From positions 21,315,917-21,379,916 of the forward strand of contig NC_092571.1 of NCBI RefSeq assembly GCF_037975245.1: a DNA stretch of 64,000 nt, read 5' to 3'. How positions within the stretch are numbered: position 1 is the first letter of the stretch; every line of letters starts with the position of its first letter. Position numbers and translations under genes: made by a program. The notes under the pieces were generated by a model. The model had not been told where the DNA came from, made no database searches, and saw only the letters and a program-made list of their open reading frames with translations. This DNA comes from Apostichopus japonicus. Lineage: Eukaryota; Echinodermata; Holothuroidea; Aspidochirotida; Stichopodidae. Below, one piece after another: positions 11,073 through 22,900 of this stretch.

Positions 11073-14000
11073 CCTAATATATCAGTCCATACAGTGGCGC
11101 GATGGCTTGGCGCACTGTGCGAGCTGATGATCGAGACTCTCTTTTGCATCCGTGGTTCGAACCCCGGGTGATGACGTCTTTTGCCGATCTTTTACAGCAA
11201 GTGCCTACACGGGGAGCTGTAAGTATTAGTTAATCCACCTAATATCTCAGTCCATACAGTGGCGCGATGGCTTGGCGCGTTGTACGGGCTGATGATCGAG
11301 ACTCTCTTTTGCATCCGTGGTTCGAACCCCGGGTGATGACGTCTTTTGCCGATCTTTTACAGCAAGTGCCTACACGGGGAGCTGTAAGTATTAGTTAATC
11401 CACCTAATATCTCAGTCCATACAGTGGCGCGATGGCTTGGCGCACTGTGCGAGCTGATGATCGAGACTCTCTTTTGCATCCGTGGTTCGAACCCCGGGTG
11501 ATGACGTCTTTTGCCGATCTTTTACAGCAAGTGCCTACACGGGGAGCTGTAAGTATTAGTTAATCCACCTAATATCTCAGTCCATACAGTGGCGCGATGG
11601 CTTGGCGCACTGTGCGAGCTGATGATCGAGACTCTCTTTTGCATCCGTGGTTCGAACCCCGGGTGATGACGTCTTTTGCCGATCTTTTACAGCAAGTGCC
11701 TACACGGGGAGCTGTAAGTATTAGTTAATCCACCTAATATCTCAGTCCATACAGTGGCGCGATGGCTTGGCGCACTGTGCGAGCTGATGATCGAGACTCT
11801 CTTTTGCATCCGTGGTTCGAACCCCGGGTGATGACGTCTTTTGCCGATCTTTTACAGCAAGTGCCTACACGGGGAGCTGTAAGTATTAGTTAATCCACCT
11901 AATATCTCAGTCCATACAGTGGCGCGATGGCTTGGCGCACTGTGCGAGCTGATGATCGAGACTCTCTTTTGCATCCGTGGTTCGAACCCCGGGTGATGAC
12001 GTCTTTTGCCGATCTTTTACAGCAAGTGCCTACACGGGGAGCTGTAAGTATTAGTTAATCCACCTAATATCTCAGTCCATACAGTGGCGCGATGGCTTGG
12101 CGCACTGTGCGAGCTGATGATCGAGACTCTCTTTTGCATCCGTGGTTCGAACTCCGGGTGATGACGTCTTTTGCCGATCTTTTACAGCAAGTGCCTACAC
12201 GGGGAGCTATAAGTATTAGTTAATCCACCTAATATCTCAGTCCATACAGTGGCGCGATGGCTTGGCGCACTGTGCGAGCTGATGATCGAGACTCTCTTTT
12301 GCATCCGTGGTTCGAACCCCGGGTGATGACGTCTTTTGCCGATCTTTTACAGCAAGTGCCTACACGGGGAGCTGTAAGTATTAGTTAATCCACCTAATAT
12401 CTCAGTCCATACAGTGGCGCGATGGCTTGGCGCGTTGTACGGGCTGATGATCGAGACTGTCTTTTGCATCCGTGGTTCGAACCCCGGGTGATGACGTCTT
12501 TTGCCGATCTTTTACAGCAAGTGCCTACACGGGGAGCTGTAAGTATTAGTTAATCCACCTAATATCTCAGTCCATACAGTGGCGCGATGGCTTGGCGCGT
12601 TGTACGGGCTGATGATCGAGACTCTCTTTTGCATCCGTGGTTCGAACCCCGGGTGATGACGTCTTTTGCCGATCTTTTACAGCAAGTGCCTACACGGGGA
12701 GCTGTAAGTATTAGTTAATCCACCTAATATCTCAGTCCATACAGTGGCGCGATGGCTTGGCGCGTTGTACGGGCTGATGATCGAGACTCTCTTTTGCATC
12801 CGTGGTTCGAACCCCGGGTGATGACGTCTTTTGCCGATCTTTTACAGCAAGTGCCTACACGGGGAGCTGTAAGTATTAGTTAATCCACCTAATATCTCAG
12901 TCCATACAGTGGCGCGATGGCTTGGCGCACTGTGCGAGCTGATGATCGAGACTCTCTTTTGCATCCGTGGTTCGAACCCCGGGTGATGACGTCTTTTGCC
13001 GATCTTTTACAGCAAGTGCCTACACGGGGAGCTGTAAGTATTAGTTAATCCACCTAATATCTCAGTCCATACAGTGGCGCGATGGCTTGGCGCACTGTGC
13101 GGGCTGATGATCGAGACTCTCTTTTGCATCCGTGGTTCGAACTCCGGGTGATGACGTCTTTTGCCGATCTTTTACAGCAAGTGCCTACACGGGGAGCTGT
13201 AAGTATTAGTTAATCCACCTAATATCTCAGTCCATACAGTGGCGCGATGGCTTGGCGCACTGTGCGAGCTGATGATCGAGACTCTCTTTTGCATCCGTGG
13301 TTCGAACCCCGGGTGATGACGTCTTTTGCCGATCTTTTACAGCAAGTGCCTACACGGGGATCTGTAAGTATTAGTTAATCCACCTAATATCTCAGTCCAT
13401 ACAGTGGCGCGATGGCTTGGCGCGTTGTACGGGCTGATGATCGAGACTCTCTTTTGCATCCGTGGTTCGAACCCCGGGTGATGACGTCTTTTGCCGATCT
13501 TTTACAGCAAGTGCCTACACGGGGAGCTGTAAGTATTAGTTAATCCACCTAATATCTCAGTCCATACAGTGGCGCGATGGCTTGGCGCACTGTGCGAGCT
13601 GATGATCGAGACTCTCTTTTGCATCCGTGGTTCGAACCCCGGGTGATGACGTCTTTTGCCGATCTTTTACAGCAAGTGCCTACACGGGGAGCTGTAAGTA
13701 TTAGTTAATCCACCTAATATCTCAGTCCATACAGTGGCGCGATGGCTTGGCGCACTGTGCGAGCTGATGATCGAGACTCTCTTTTGCATCCGTGGTTCGA
13801 ACCCCGGGTGATGACGTCTTTTGCCGATCTTTTACAGCAAGTGCCTACACGGGGAGCTGTAAGTATTAGTTAATCCACCTAATATCTCAGTCCATACAGT
13901 GGCGCGATGGCTTGGCGCACTGTGCGAGCTGATGATCGAGACTCTCTTTTGCATCCGTGGTTCGAACCCCGGGTGATGACGTCTTTTGCCGATCTTTTAC

Positions 14001-14342
14001 AGCAAGTGCCTACACGGGGAGCTGTAAGTATTAGTTAATCCACCTAATATCTCAGTCCATACAGTGGCGCGATGGCTTGGCGCACTGTGCGAGCTGATGA
14101 TCGAGACTCTCTTTTGCATCCGTGGTTCGAACCCCGGGTGATGACGTCTTTTGCCGATCTTTTACAGCAAGTGCCTACACGGGGAGCTGTAAGTATTAGT
14201 TAATCCACCTAATATCTCAGTCCATACAGTGGCGCGATGGCTTGGCGCACTGTGCGAGCTGATGATCGAGACTCTCTTTTGCATCCGTGGTTCGAACCCC
14301 GGGTGATGACGTCTTTTGCCGATCTTTTACAGCAAGTGCCTA
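11073..14342 (+). repeat. Satellite array C: 165-bp monomers, more diverged
   Basis: The 165-bp + strand monomer resumes after the SINE and continues for about 20 units to the gap, all long form. Unlike array A it shows many differences: C-to-A at 11081, C-to-T at 12153 and 13143, G-to-A at 12209, C-to-G at 12459, G-to-T at 13361, and a recurring four-base haplotype (see separate entry). The last monomers before the gap (from about 13525) look like consensus again. No gene is visible. Confidence 0.97.
11279..13432 (+). repeat. Five copies of a four-base variant haplotype (GT-A-G) plus one partial
   Basis: Five monomers read GCGCGTTGTACGGGCT where the consensus is GCGCACTGTGCGAGCT. The four linked changes start at 11279, 12434, 12599, 12764 and 13424. 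Spacings are 7, 1, 1 and 4 monomers. A sixth monomer carries only the last change (13102), a partial haplotype that suggests gene conversion or recombination. I saw none in array A or in the array after the gap. The haplotype may be an older version of the tRNA-like head. Confidence 0.92.
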
Positions 14343-14442
14343 NNNNNNNNNNNNNNNNNNNNNNNNNNNNNNNNNNNNNNNNNNNNNNNNNNNNNNNNNN
14401 NNNNNNNNNNNNNNNNNNNNNNNNNNNNNNNNNNNNNNNNNN
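14343..14442. other. Assembly gap, 100 N
   Basis: Exactly 100 N, the conventional placeholder for a gap of unknown size. The satellite is on the + strand before it and on the minus strand after it, and the monomer type also changes from all long to mostly short. Open frames that span the gap are meaningless. Confidence 0.99.
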
Positions 14443-14596
14443 TGCAAAAGAGAGTCTCGATCATCAGCTCGCACAGTGCGCCAAGCCATCGCGCCACTGT
14501 ATGGACTGAGATGTTAGGTGGATTAACTAATACTTACAGCTCCCCGTGTAGGCACTTGCTGTAAAAGACGTCATCACCCGGGGTTCGAACCACGGA
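14443..14596 (-). repeat. Representative short (S) satellite monomer, 154 bp
   Basis: This is the first unit after the gap. It is identical to the reverse complement of the long monomer except for two linked differences: the 11-base segment between two AAAAGA copies is gone, and GAGATATT has become GAGATGTT. The deletion endpoints lie in direct repeats, the signature of slippage or short-homology recombination. On the minus strand this collapses two TCTTTT tracts downstream of the B-box into one. B-box, A-box and D-arm hairpin are unchanged. Confidence 0.95.
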
Positions 14597-15058
14597 TGCA
14601 AAAGAGAGTCTCGATCATCAGCTCGCACAGTGCGCCAAGCCATCGCGCCACTGTATGGACTGAGATGTTAGGTGGATTAACTAATACTTACAGCTCCCCG
14701 TGTAGGCACTTGCTGTAAAAGACGTCATCACCCGGGGTTCGAACCACGGATGCAAAAGAGAGTCTCGATCATCAGCTCGCACAGTGCGCCAAGCCATCGC
14801 GCCACTGTATGGACTGAGATGTTAGGTGGATTAACTAATACTTACAGCTCCCCGTGTAGGCACTTGCTGTAAAAGACGTCATCACCCGGGGTTCGAACCA
14901 CGGATGCAAAAGAGAGTCTCGATCATCAGCTCGCACAGTGCGCCAAGCCATCGCGCCACTGTATGGACTGAGATGTTAGGTGGATTAACTAATACTTACA
15001 GCTCCCCGTGTAGGCACTTGCTGTAAAAGACGTCATCACCCGGGGTTCGAACCACGGA

Positions 15059-15223
15059 TGCAAAAGAGAGTCTCGATCATCAGCTCGCACAGTGCGCCAA
15101 GCCATCGCGCCACTGTATGGACTGAGATATTAGGTGGATTAACTAATACTTACAGCTCCCCGTGTAGGCACTTGCTGTAAAAGATCGGCAAAAGACGTCA
15201 TCACCCGGGGTTCGAACCACGGA
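15059..15223 (-). repeat. First long (L) monomer in the inverted array
   Basis: This 165-bp unit carries GAGATATT (anchor G at 15126) and the full AAAAGATCGGCAAAAGA segment. It follows four short units and marks the start of the L-plus-S higher-order register. The next L anchor is at 16061, 935 bases on (one L and five S). Confidence 0.93.
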
Positions 15224-16466
15224 TGCAAAAGAGAGTCTCGATCATCAGCTCGCACAGTGCGCCAAGCCATCGCGCCACTGTATGGACTGAGATGTTAGGT
15301 GGATTAACTAATACTTACAGCTCCCCGTGTAGGCACTTGCTGTAAAAGACGTCATCACCCGGGGTTCGAACCACGGATGCAAAAGAGAGTCTCGATCATC
15401 AGCTCGCACAGTGCGCCAAGCCATCGCGCCACTGTATGGACTGAGATGTTAGGTGGATTAACTAATACTTACAGCTCCCCGTGTAGGCACTTGCTGTAAA
15501 AGACGTCATCACCCGGGGTTCGAACCACGGATGCAAAAGAGAGTCTCGATCATCAGCTCGCACAGTGCGCCAAGCCATCGCGCCACTGTATGGACTGAGA
15601 TGTTAGGTGGATTAACTAATACTTACAGCTCCCCGTGTAGGCACTTGCTGTAAAAGACGTCATCACCCGGGGTTCGAACCACGGATGCAAAAGAGAGTCT
15701 CGATCATCAGCTCGCACAGTGCGCCAAGCCATCGCGCCACTGTATGGACTGAGATGTTAGGTGGATTAACTAATACTTACAGCTCCCCGTGTAGGCACTT
15801 GCTGTAAAAGACGTCATCACCCGGGGTTCGAACCACGGATGCAAAAGAGAGTCTCGATCATCAGCTCGCACAGTGCGCCAAGCCATCGCGCCACTGTATG
15901 GACTGAGATGTTAGGTGGATTAACTAATACTTACAGCTCCCCGTGTAGGCACTTGCTGTAAAAGACGTCATCACCCGGGGTTCGAACCACGGATGCAAAA
16001 GAGAGTCTCGATCATCAGCTCGCACAGTGCGCCAAGCCATCGCGCCACTGTATGGACTGAGATATTAGGTGGATTTACTAATACTTACAGCTCCCCGTGT
16101 AGGCACTTGCTGTAAAAGATCGGCAAAAGACGTCATCACCCGGGGTTCGAACCACGGATGCAAAAGAGAGTCTCGATCATCAGCTCGCACAGTGCGCCAA
16201 GCCATCGCGCCACTGTATGGACTGAGATGTTAGGTGGATTAACTAATACTTACAGCTCCCCGTGTAGGCACTTGCTGTAAAAGACGTCATCACCCGGGGT
16301 TCGAACCACGGATGCAAAAGAGAGTCTCGATCATCAGCTCGCACAGTGCGCCAAGCCATCGCGCCACTGTATGGACTGAGATGTTAGGTGGATTAACTAA
16401 TACTTACAGCTCCCCGTGTAGGCACTTGCTGTAAAAGACGTCATCACCCGGGGTTCGAACCACGGA

Positions 16467-16951
16467 TGCAAAAGAGAGTCTCGATCATCAGCTCGCACAG
16501 TGCGCCAAGCCATCGCGCCACTGTATGGACTGAGATGTTAGGTGGATTAACTAATACTTACAGCTCCCCGTGTAGGCACTTGCTGTAAAAGATCGGCAAA
16601 AGACGTCATCACCCGGGGTTCGAACCACGGATGCAAAAGAGAGTCTCGATCATCAGCTCGCACAGTGCGCCAAGCCATCGCGCCACTGTATGGACTGAGA
16701 TGTTAGGTGGATTAACTAATACTTACAGCTCCCCGTGTAGGCACTTGCTGTAAAAGACGTCATCACCCGGGGTTCGAACCACGGATGCAAAAGAGAGTCT
16801 CGATCATCAGCTCGCACAGTGCGCCAAGCCATCGCGCCACTGTATGGACTGAGATGTTAGGTGGATTAACTAATACTTACAGCTCCCCGTGTAGGCACTT
16901 GCTGTAAAAGATCGGCAAAAGACGTCATCACCCGGGGTTCGAACCACGGAT
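16467..16951 (-). repeat. Recombinant monomers (short-type base, long-type indel)
   Basis: Two monomers, with anchors at 16534 and 16853, carry the short-type GAGATGTT but retain the long-type 11-bp block; they are separated by one S. The same recombinant class recurs with anchors at 18107, 27193, 37214, 50095, 51855, 56574, 57377, 57861 and 61612. In five cases (50095, 51855, 56574, 57377, 57861) it directly follows a full L monomer. The two diagnostic sites are only about 60 bases apart, so exchange or conversion tracts can be short. Confidence 0.88.
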
Positions 16952-19900
16952 GCAAAAGAGAGTCTCGATCATCAGCTCGCACAGTGCGCCAAGCCATCGC
17001 GCCACTGTATGGACTGAGATGTTAGGTGGATTAACTAATACTTACAGCTCCCCGTGTAGGCACTTGCTGTAAAAGACGTCATCACCCGGGGTTCGAACCA
17101 CGGATGCAAAAGAGAGTCTCGATCATCAGCTCGCACAGTGCGCCAAGCCATCGCGCCACTGTATGGACTGAGATGTTAGGTGGATTAACTAATACTTACA
17201 GCTCCCCGTGTAGGCACTTGCTGTAAAAGACGTCATCACCCGGGGTTCGAACCACGGATGCAAAAGAGAGTCTCGATCATCAGCTCGCACAGTGCGCCAA
17301 GCCATCGCGCCACTGTATGGACTGAGATGTTAGGTGGATTAACTAATACTTACAGCTCCCCGTGTAGGCACTTGCTGTAAAAGACGTCATCACCCGGGGT
17401 TCGAACCACGGATGCAAAAGAGAGTCTCGATCATCAGCTCGCACAGTGCGCCAAGCCATCGCGCCACTGTATGGACTGAGATATTAGGTGGATTAACTAA
17501 TACTTACAGCTCCCCGTGTAGGCACTTGCTGTAAAAGATCGGCAAAAGACGTCATCACCCGGGGTTCGAACCACGGATGCAAAAGAGAGTCTCGATCATC
17601 AGCTCGCACAGTGCGCCAAGCCATTGCGCCACTGTATGGACTGAGATGTTAGGTGGATTAACTAATACTTACAGCTCCCCGTGTAGGCACTTGCTGTAAA
17701 AGACGTCATCACCCGGGGTTCGAACCACGGATGCAAAAGAGAGTCTCGATCATCAGCTCGCACAGTGCGCCAAGCCATCGCGCCACTGTATGGACTGAGA
17801 TGTTAGGTGGATTAACTAATACTTACAGCTCCCCGTGTAGGCACTTGCTGTAAAAGACGTCATCACCCGGGGTTCGAACCACGGATGCAAAAGAGAGTCT
17901 CGATCATCAGCTCGCACAGTGCGCCAAGCCATCGCGCCACTGTATGGACTGAGATGTTAGGTGGATTAACTAATACTTACAGCTCCCCGTGTAGGCACTT
18001 GCTGTAAAAGACGTCATCACCCGGGGTTCGAACCACGGATGCAAAAGAGAGTCTCGATCATCAGCTCGCACAGTGCGCCAAGCCATCGCGCCACTGTATG
18101 GACTGAGATGTTAGGTGGATTAACTAATACTTACAGCTCCCCGTGTAGGCACTTGCTGTAAAAGATCGGCAAAAGACGTCATCACCCGGGGTTCGAACCA
18201 CGGATGCAAAAGAGAGTCTCGATCATCAGCTCGCACAGTGCGCCAAGCCATCGCGCCACTGTATGGACTGAGATGTTAGGTGGATTAACTAATACTTACA
18301 GCTCCCCGTGTAGGCACTTGCTGTAAAAGACGTCATCACCCGGGGTTCGAACCACGGATGCAAAAGAGAGTCTCGATCATCAGCTCGCACAGTGCGCCAA
18401 GCCATCGCGCCACTGTATGGACTGAGATGTTAGGTGGATTAACTAATACTTACAGCTCCCCGTGTAGGCACTTGCTGTAAAAGACGTCATCACCCGGGGT
18501 TCGAACCACGGATGCAAAAGAGAGTCTCGATCATCAGCTCGCACAGTGCGCCAAGCCATCGCGCCACTGTATGGACTGAGATGTTAGGTGGATTAACTAA
18601 TACTTACAGCTCCCCGTGTAGGCACTTGCTGTAAAAGACGTCATCACCCGGGGTTCGAACCACGGATGCAAAAGAGAGTCTCGATCATCAGCTCGCACAG
18701 TGCGCCAAGCCATCGCGCCACTGTATGGACTGAGATATTAGGTGGATTAACTAATACTTACAGCTCCCCGTGTAGGCACTTGCTGTAAAAGATCGGCAAA
18801 AGACGTCATCACCCGGGGTTCGAACCACGGATGCAAAAGAGAGTCTCGATCATCAGCTCGCACAGTGCGCCAAGCCATCGCGCCACTGTATGGACTGAGA
18901 TGTTAGGTGGATTAACTAATACTTACAGCTCCCCGTGTAGGCACTTGCTGTAAAAGACGTCATCACCCGGGGTTCGAACCACGGATGCAAAAGAGAGTCT
19001 CGATCATCAGCTCGCACAGTGCGCCAAGCCATCGCGCCACTGTATGGACTGAGATGTTAGGTGGATTAACTAATACTTACAGCTCCCCGTGTAGGCACTT
19101 GCTGTAAAAGACGTCATCACCCGGGGTTCGAACCACGGATGCAAAAGAGAGTCTCGATCATCAGCTCGCACAGTGCGCCAAGCCATCGCGCCACTGTATG
19201 GACTGAGATGTTAGGTGGATTAACTAATACTTACAGCTCCCCGTGTAGGCACTTGCTGTAAAAGACGTCATCACCCGGGGTTCGAACCACGGATGCAAAA
19301 GAGAGTCTCGATCATCAGCTCGCACAGTGCGCCAAGCCATCGCGCCACTGTATGGACTGAGATGTTAGGTGGATTAACTAATACTTACAGCTCCCCGTGT
19401 AGGCACTTGCTGTAAAAGACGTCATCACCCGGGGTTCGAACCACGGATGCAAAAGAGAGTCTCGATCATCAGCTCGCACAGTGCGCCAAGCCATCGCGCC
19501 ACTGTATGGACTGAGATGTTAGGTGGATTAACTAATACTTACAGCTCCCCGTGTAGGCACTTGCTGTAAAAGACGTCATCACCCGGGGTTCGAACCACGG
19601 ATGCAAAAGAGAGTCTCGATCATCAGCTCGCACAGTGCGCCAAGCCATCGCGCCACTGTATGGACTGAGATATTAGGTGGATTAACTAATACTTACAGCT
19701 CCCCGTGTAGGCACTTGCTGTAAAAGATCGGCAAAAGACGTCATCACCCGGGGTTCGAACCACGGATGCAAAAGAGAGTCTCGATCATCAGCTCGCACAG
19801 TGCGCCAAGCCATCGCGCCACTGTATGGACTGAGATGTTAGGTGGATTAACTAATACTTACAGCTCCCCGTGTAGGCACTTGCTGTAAAAGACGTCATCA

Positions 19901-22900
19901 CCCGGGGTTCGAACCACGGATGCAAAAGAGAGTCTCGATCATCAGCTCGCACAGTGCGCCAAGCCATCGCGCCACTGTATGGACTGAGATGTTAGGTGGA
20001 TTAACTAATACTTACAGCTCCCCGTGTAGGCACTTGCTGTAAAAGACGTCATCACCCGGGGTTCGAACCACGGATGCAAAAGAGAGTCTCGATCATCAGC
20101 TCGCACAGTGCGCCAAGCCATCGCGCCACTGTATGGACTGAGATATTAGGTGGATTAACTAATACTTACAGCTCCCCGTGTAGGCACTTGCTGTAAAAGA
20201 TCGGCAAAAGACGTCATCACCCGGGGTTCGAACCACGGATGCAAAAGAGAGTCTCGATCATCAGCTCGCACAGTGCGCCAAGCCATCGCGCCACTGTATG
20301 GACTGAGATGTTAGGTGGATTAACTAATACTTACAGCTCCCCGTGTAGGCACTTGCTGTAAAAGACGTCATCACCCGGGGTTCGAACCACGGATGCAAAA
20401 GAGAGTCTCGATCATCAGCTCGCACAGTGCGCCAAGCCATCGCGCCACTGTATGGACTGAGATGTTAGGTGGATTAACTAATACTTACAGCTCCCCGTGT
20501 AGGCACTTGCTGTAAAAGACGTCATCACCCGGGGTTCGAACCACGGATGCAAAAGAGAGTCTCGATCATCAGCTCGCACAGTGCGCCAAGCCATCGCGCC
20601 ACTGTATGGACTGAGATGTTAGGTGGATTAACTAATACTTACAGCTCCCCGTGTAGGCACTTGCTGTAAAAGACGTCATCACCCGGGGTTCGAACCACGG
20701 ATGCAAAAGAGAGTCTCGATCATCAGCTCGCACAGTGCGCCAAGCCATCGCGCCACTGTATGGACTGAGATATTAGGTGGATTAACTAATACTTACAGCT
20801 CCCCGTGTAGGCACTTGCTGTAAAAGATCGGCAAAAGACGTCATCACCCGGGGTTCGAACCACGGATGCAAAAGAGAGTCTCGATCATCAGCTCGCACAG
20901 TGCGCCAAGCCATTGCGCCACTGTATGGACTGAGATGTTAGGTGGATTAACTAATACTTACAGCTCCCCGTGTAGGCACTTGCTGTAAAAGACGTCATCA
21001 CCCGGGGTTCGAACCACGGATGCAAAAGAGAGTCTCGATCATCAGCTCGCACAGTGCGCCAAGCCATCGCGCCACTGTATGGACTGAGATGTTAGGTGGA
21101 TTAACTAATACTTACAGCTCCCCGTGTAGGCACTTGCTGTAAAAGACGTCATCACCCGGGGTTCGAACCACGGATGCAAAAGAGAGTCTCGATCATCAGC
21201 TCGCACAGTGCGCCAAGCCATCGCGCCACTGTATGGACTGAGATGTTAGGTGGATTAACTAATACTTACAGCTCCCCGTGTAGGCACTTGCTGTAAAAGA
21301 CGTCATCACCCGGGGTTCGAACCACGGATGCAAAAGAGAGTCTCGATCATCAGCTCGCACAGTGCGCCAAGCCATCGCGCCACTGTATGGACTGAGATAT
21401 TAGGTGGATTAACTAATACTTACAGCTCCCCGTGTAGGCACTTGCTGTAAAAGATCGGCAAAAGACGTCATCACCCGGGGTTCGAACCACGGATGCAAAA
21501 GAGAGTCTCGATCATCAGCTCGCACAGTGCGCCAAGCCATCGCGCCACTGTATGGACTGAGATGTTAGGTGGATTAACTAATACTTACAGCTCCCCGTGT
21601 AGGCACTTGCTGTAAAAGACGTCATCACCCGGGGTTCGAACCACGGATGCAAAAGAGAGTCTCGATCATCAGCTCGCACAGTGCGCCAAGCCATCGCGCC
21701 ACTGTATGGACTGAGATGTTAGGTGGATTAACTAATACTTACAGCTCCCCGTGTAGGCACTTGCTGTAAAAGACGTCATCACCCGGGGTTCGAACCACGG
21801 ATGCAAAAGAGAGTCTCGATCATCAGCTCGCACAGTGCGCCAAGCCATCGCGCCACTGTATGGACTGAGATGTTAGGTGGATTAACTAATACTTACAGCT
21901 CCCCGTGTAGGCACTTGCTGTAAAAGACGTCATCACCCGGGGTTCGAACCACGGATGCAAAAGAGAGTCTCGATCATCAGCTCGCACAGTGCGCCAAGCC
22001 ATCGCGCCACTGTATGGACTGAGATGTTAGGTGGATTAACTAATACTTACAGCTCCCCGTGTAGGCACTTGCTGTAAAAGACGTCATCACCCGGGGTTCG
22101 AACCACGGATGCAAAAGAGAGTCTCGATCATCAGCTCGCACAGTGCGCCAAGCCATCGCGCCACTGTATGGACTGAGATGTTAGGTGGATTAACTAATAC
22201 TTACAGCTCCCCGTGTAGGCACTTGCTGTAAAAGACGTCATCACCCGGGGTTCGAACCACGGATGCAAAAGAGAGTCTCGATCATCAGCTCGCACAGTGC
22301 GCCAAGCCATCGCGCCACTGTATGGACTGAGATATTAGGTGGATTAACTAATACTTACAGCTCCCCGTGTAGGCACTTGCTGTAAAAGATCGGCAAAAGA
22401 CGTCATCACCCGGGGTTCGAACCACGGATGCAAAAGAGAGTCTCGATCATCAGCTCGCACAGTGCGCCAAGCCATCGCGCCACTGTATGGACTGAGATGT
22501 TAGGTGGATTAACTAATACTTACAGCTCCCCGTGTAGGCACTTGCTGTAAAAGACGTCATCACCCGGGGTTCGAACCACGGATGCAAAAGAGAGTCTCGA
22601 TCATCAGCTCGCACAGTGCGCCAAGCCATCGCGCCACTGTATGGACTGAGATGTTAGGTGGATTAACTAATACTTACAGCTCCCCGTGTAGGCACTTGCT
22701 GTAAAAGACGTCATCACCCGGGGTTCGAACCACGGATGCAAAAGAGAGTCTCGATCATCAGCTCGCACAGTGCGCCAAGCCATCGCGCCACTGTATGGAC
22801 TGAGATATTAGGTGGATTAACTAATACTTACAGCTCCCCGTGTAGGCACTTGCTGTAAAAGATCGGCAAAAGACGTCATCACCCGGGGTTCGAACCACGG

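Noticed and set aside
10800-11171. Overlapping open reading frames of 64-101 codons on both strands across the SINE and its tail
   Set aside because: They consist of SINE tRNA-like sequence plus translations of the TACA repeat (YIHT, MYVC). No conserved domain, and both strands are open only because the microsatellite has no stops in those frames.
14237-14564. Three + strand open frames of 76-90 codons
   Set aside because: They run through the 100-N gap, which hides stop codons, and join satellite of opposite orientations.
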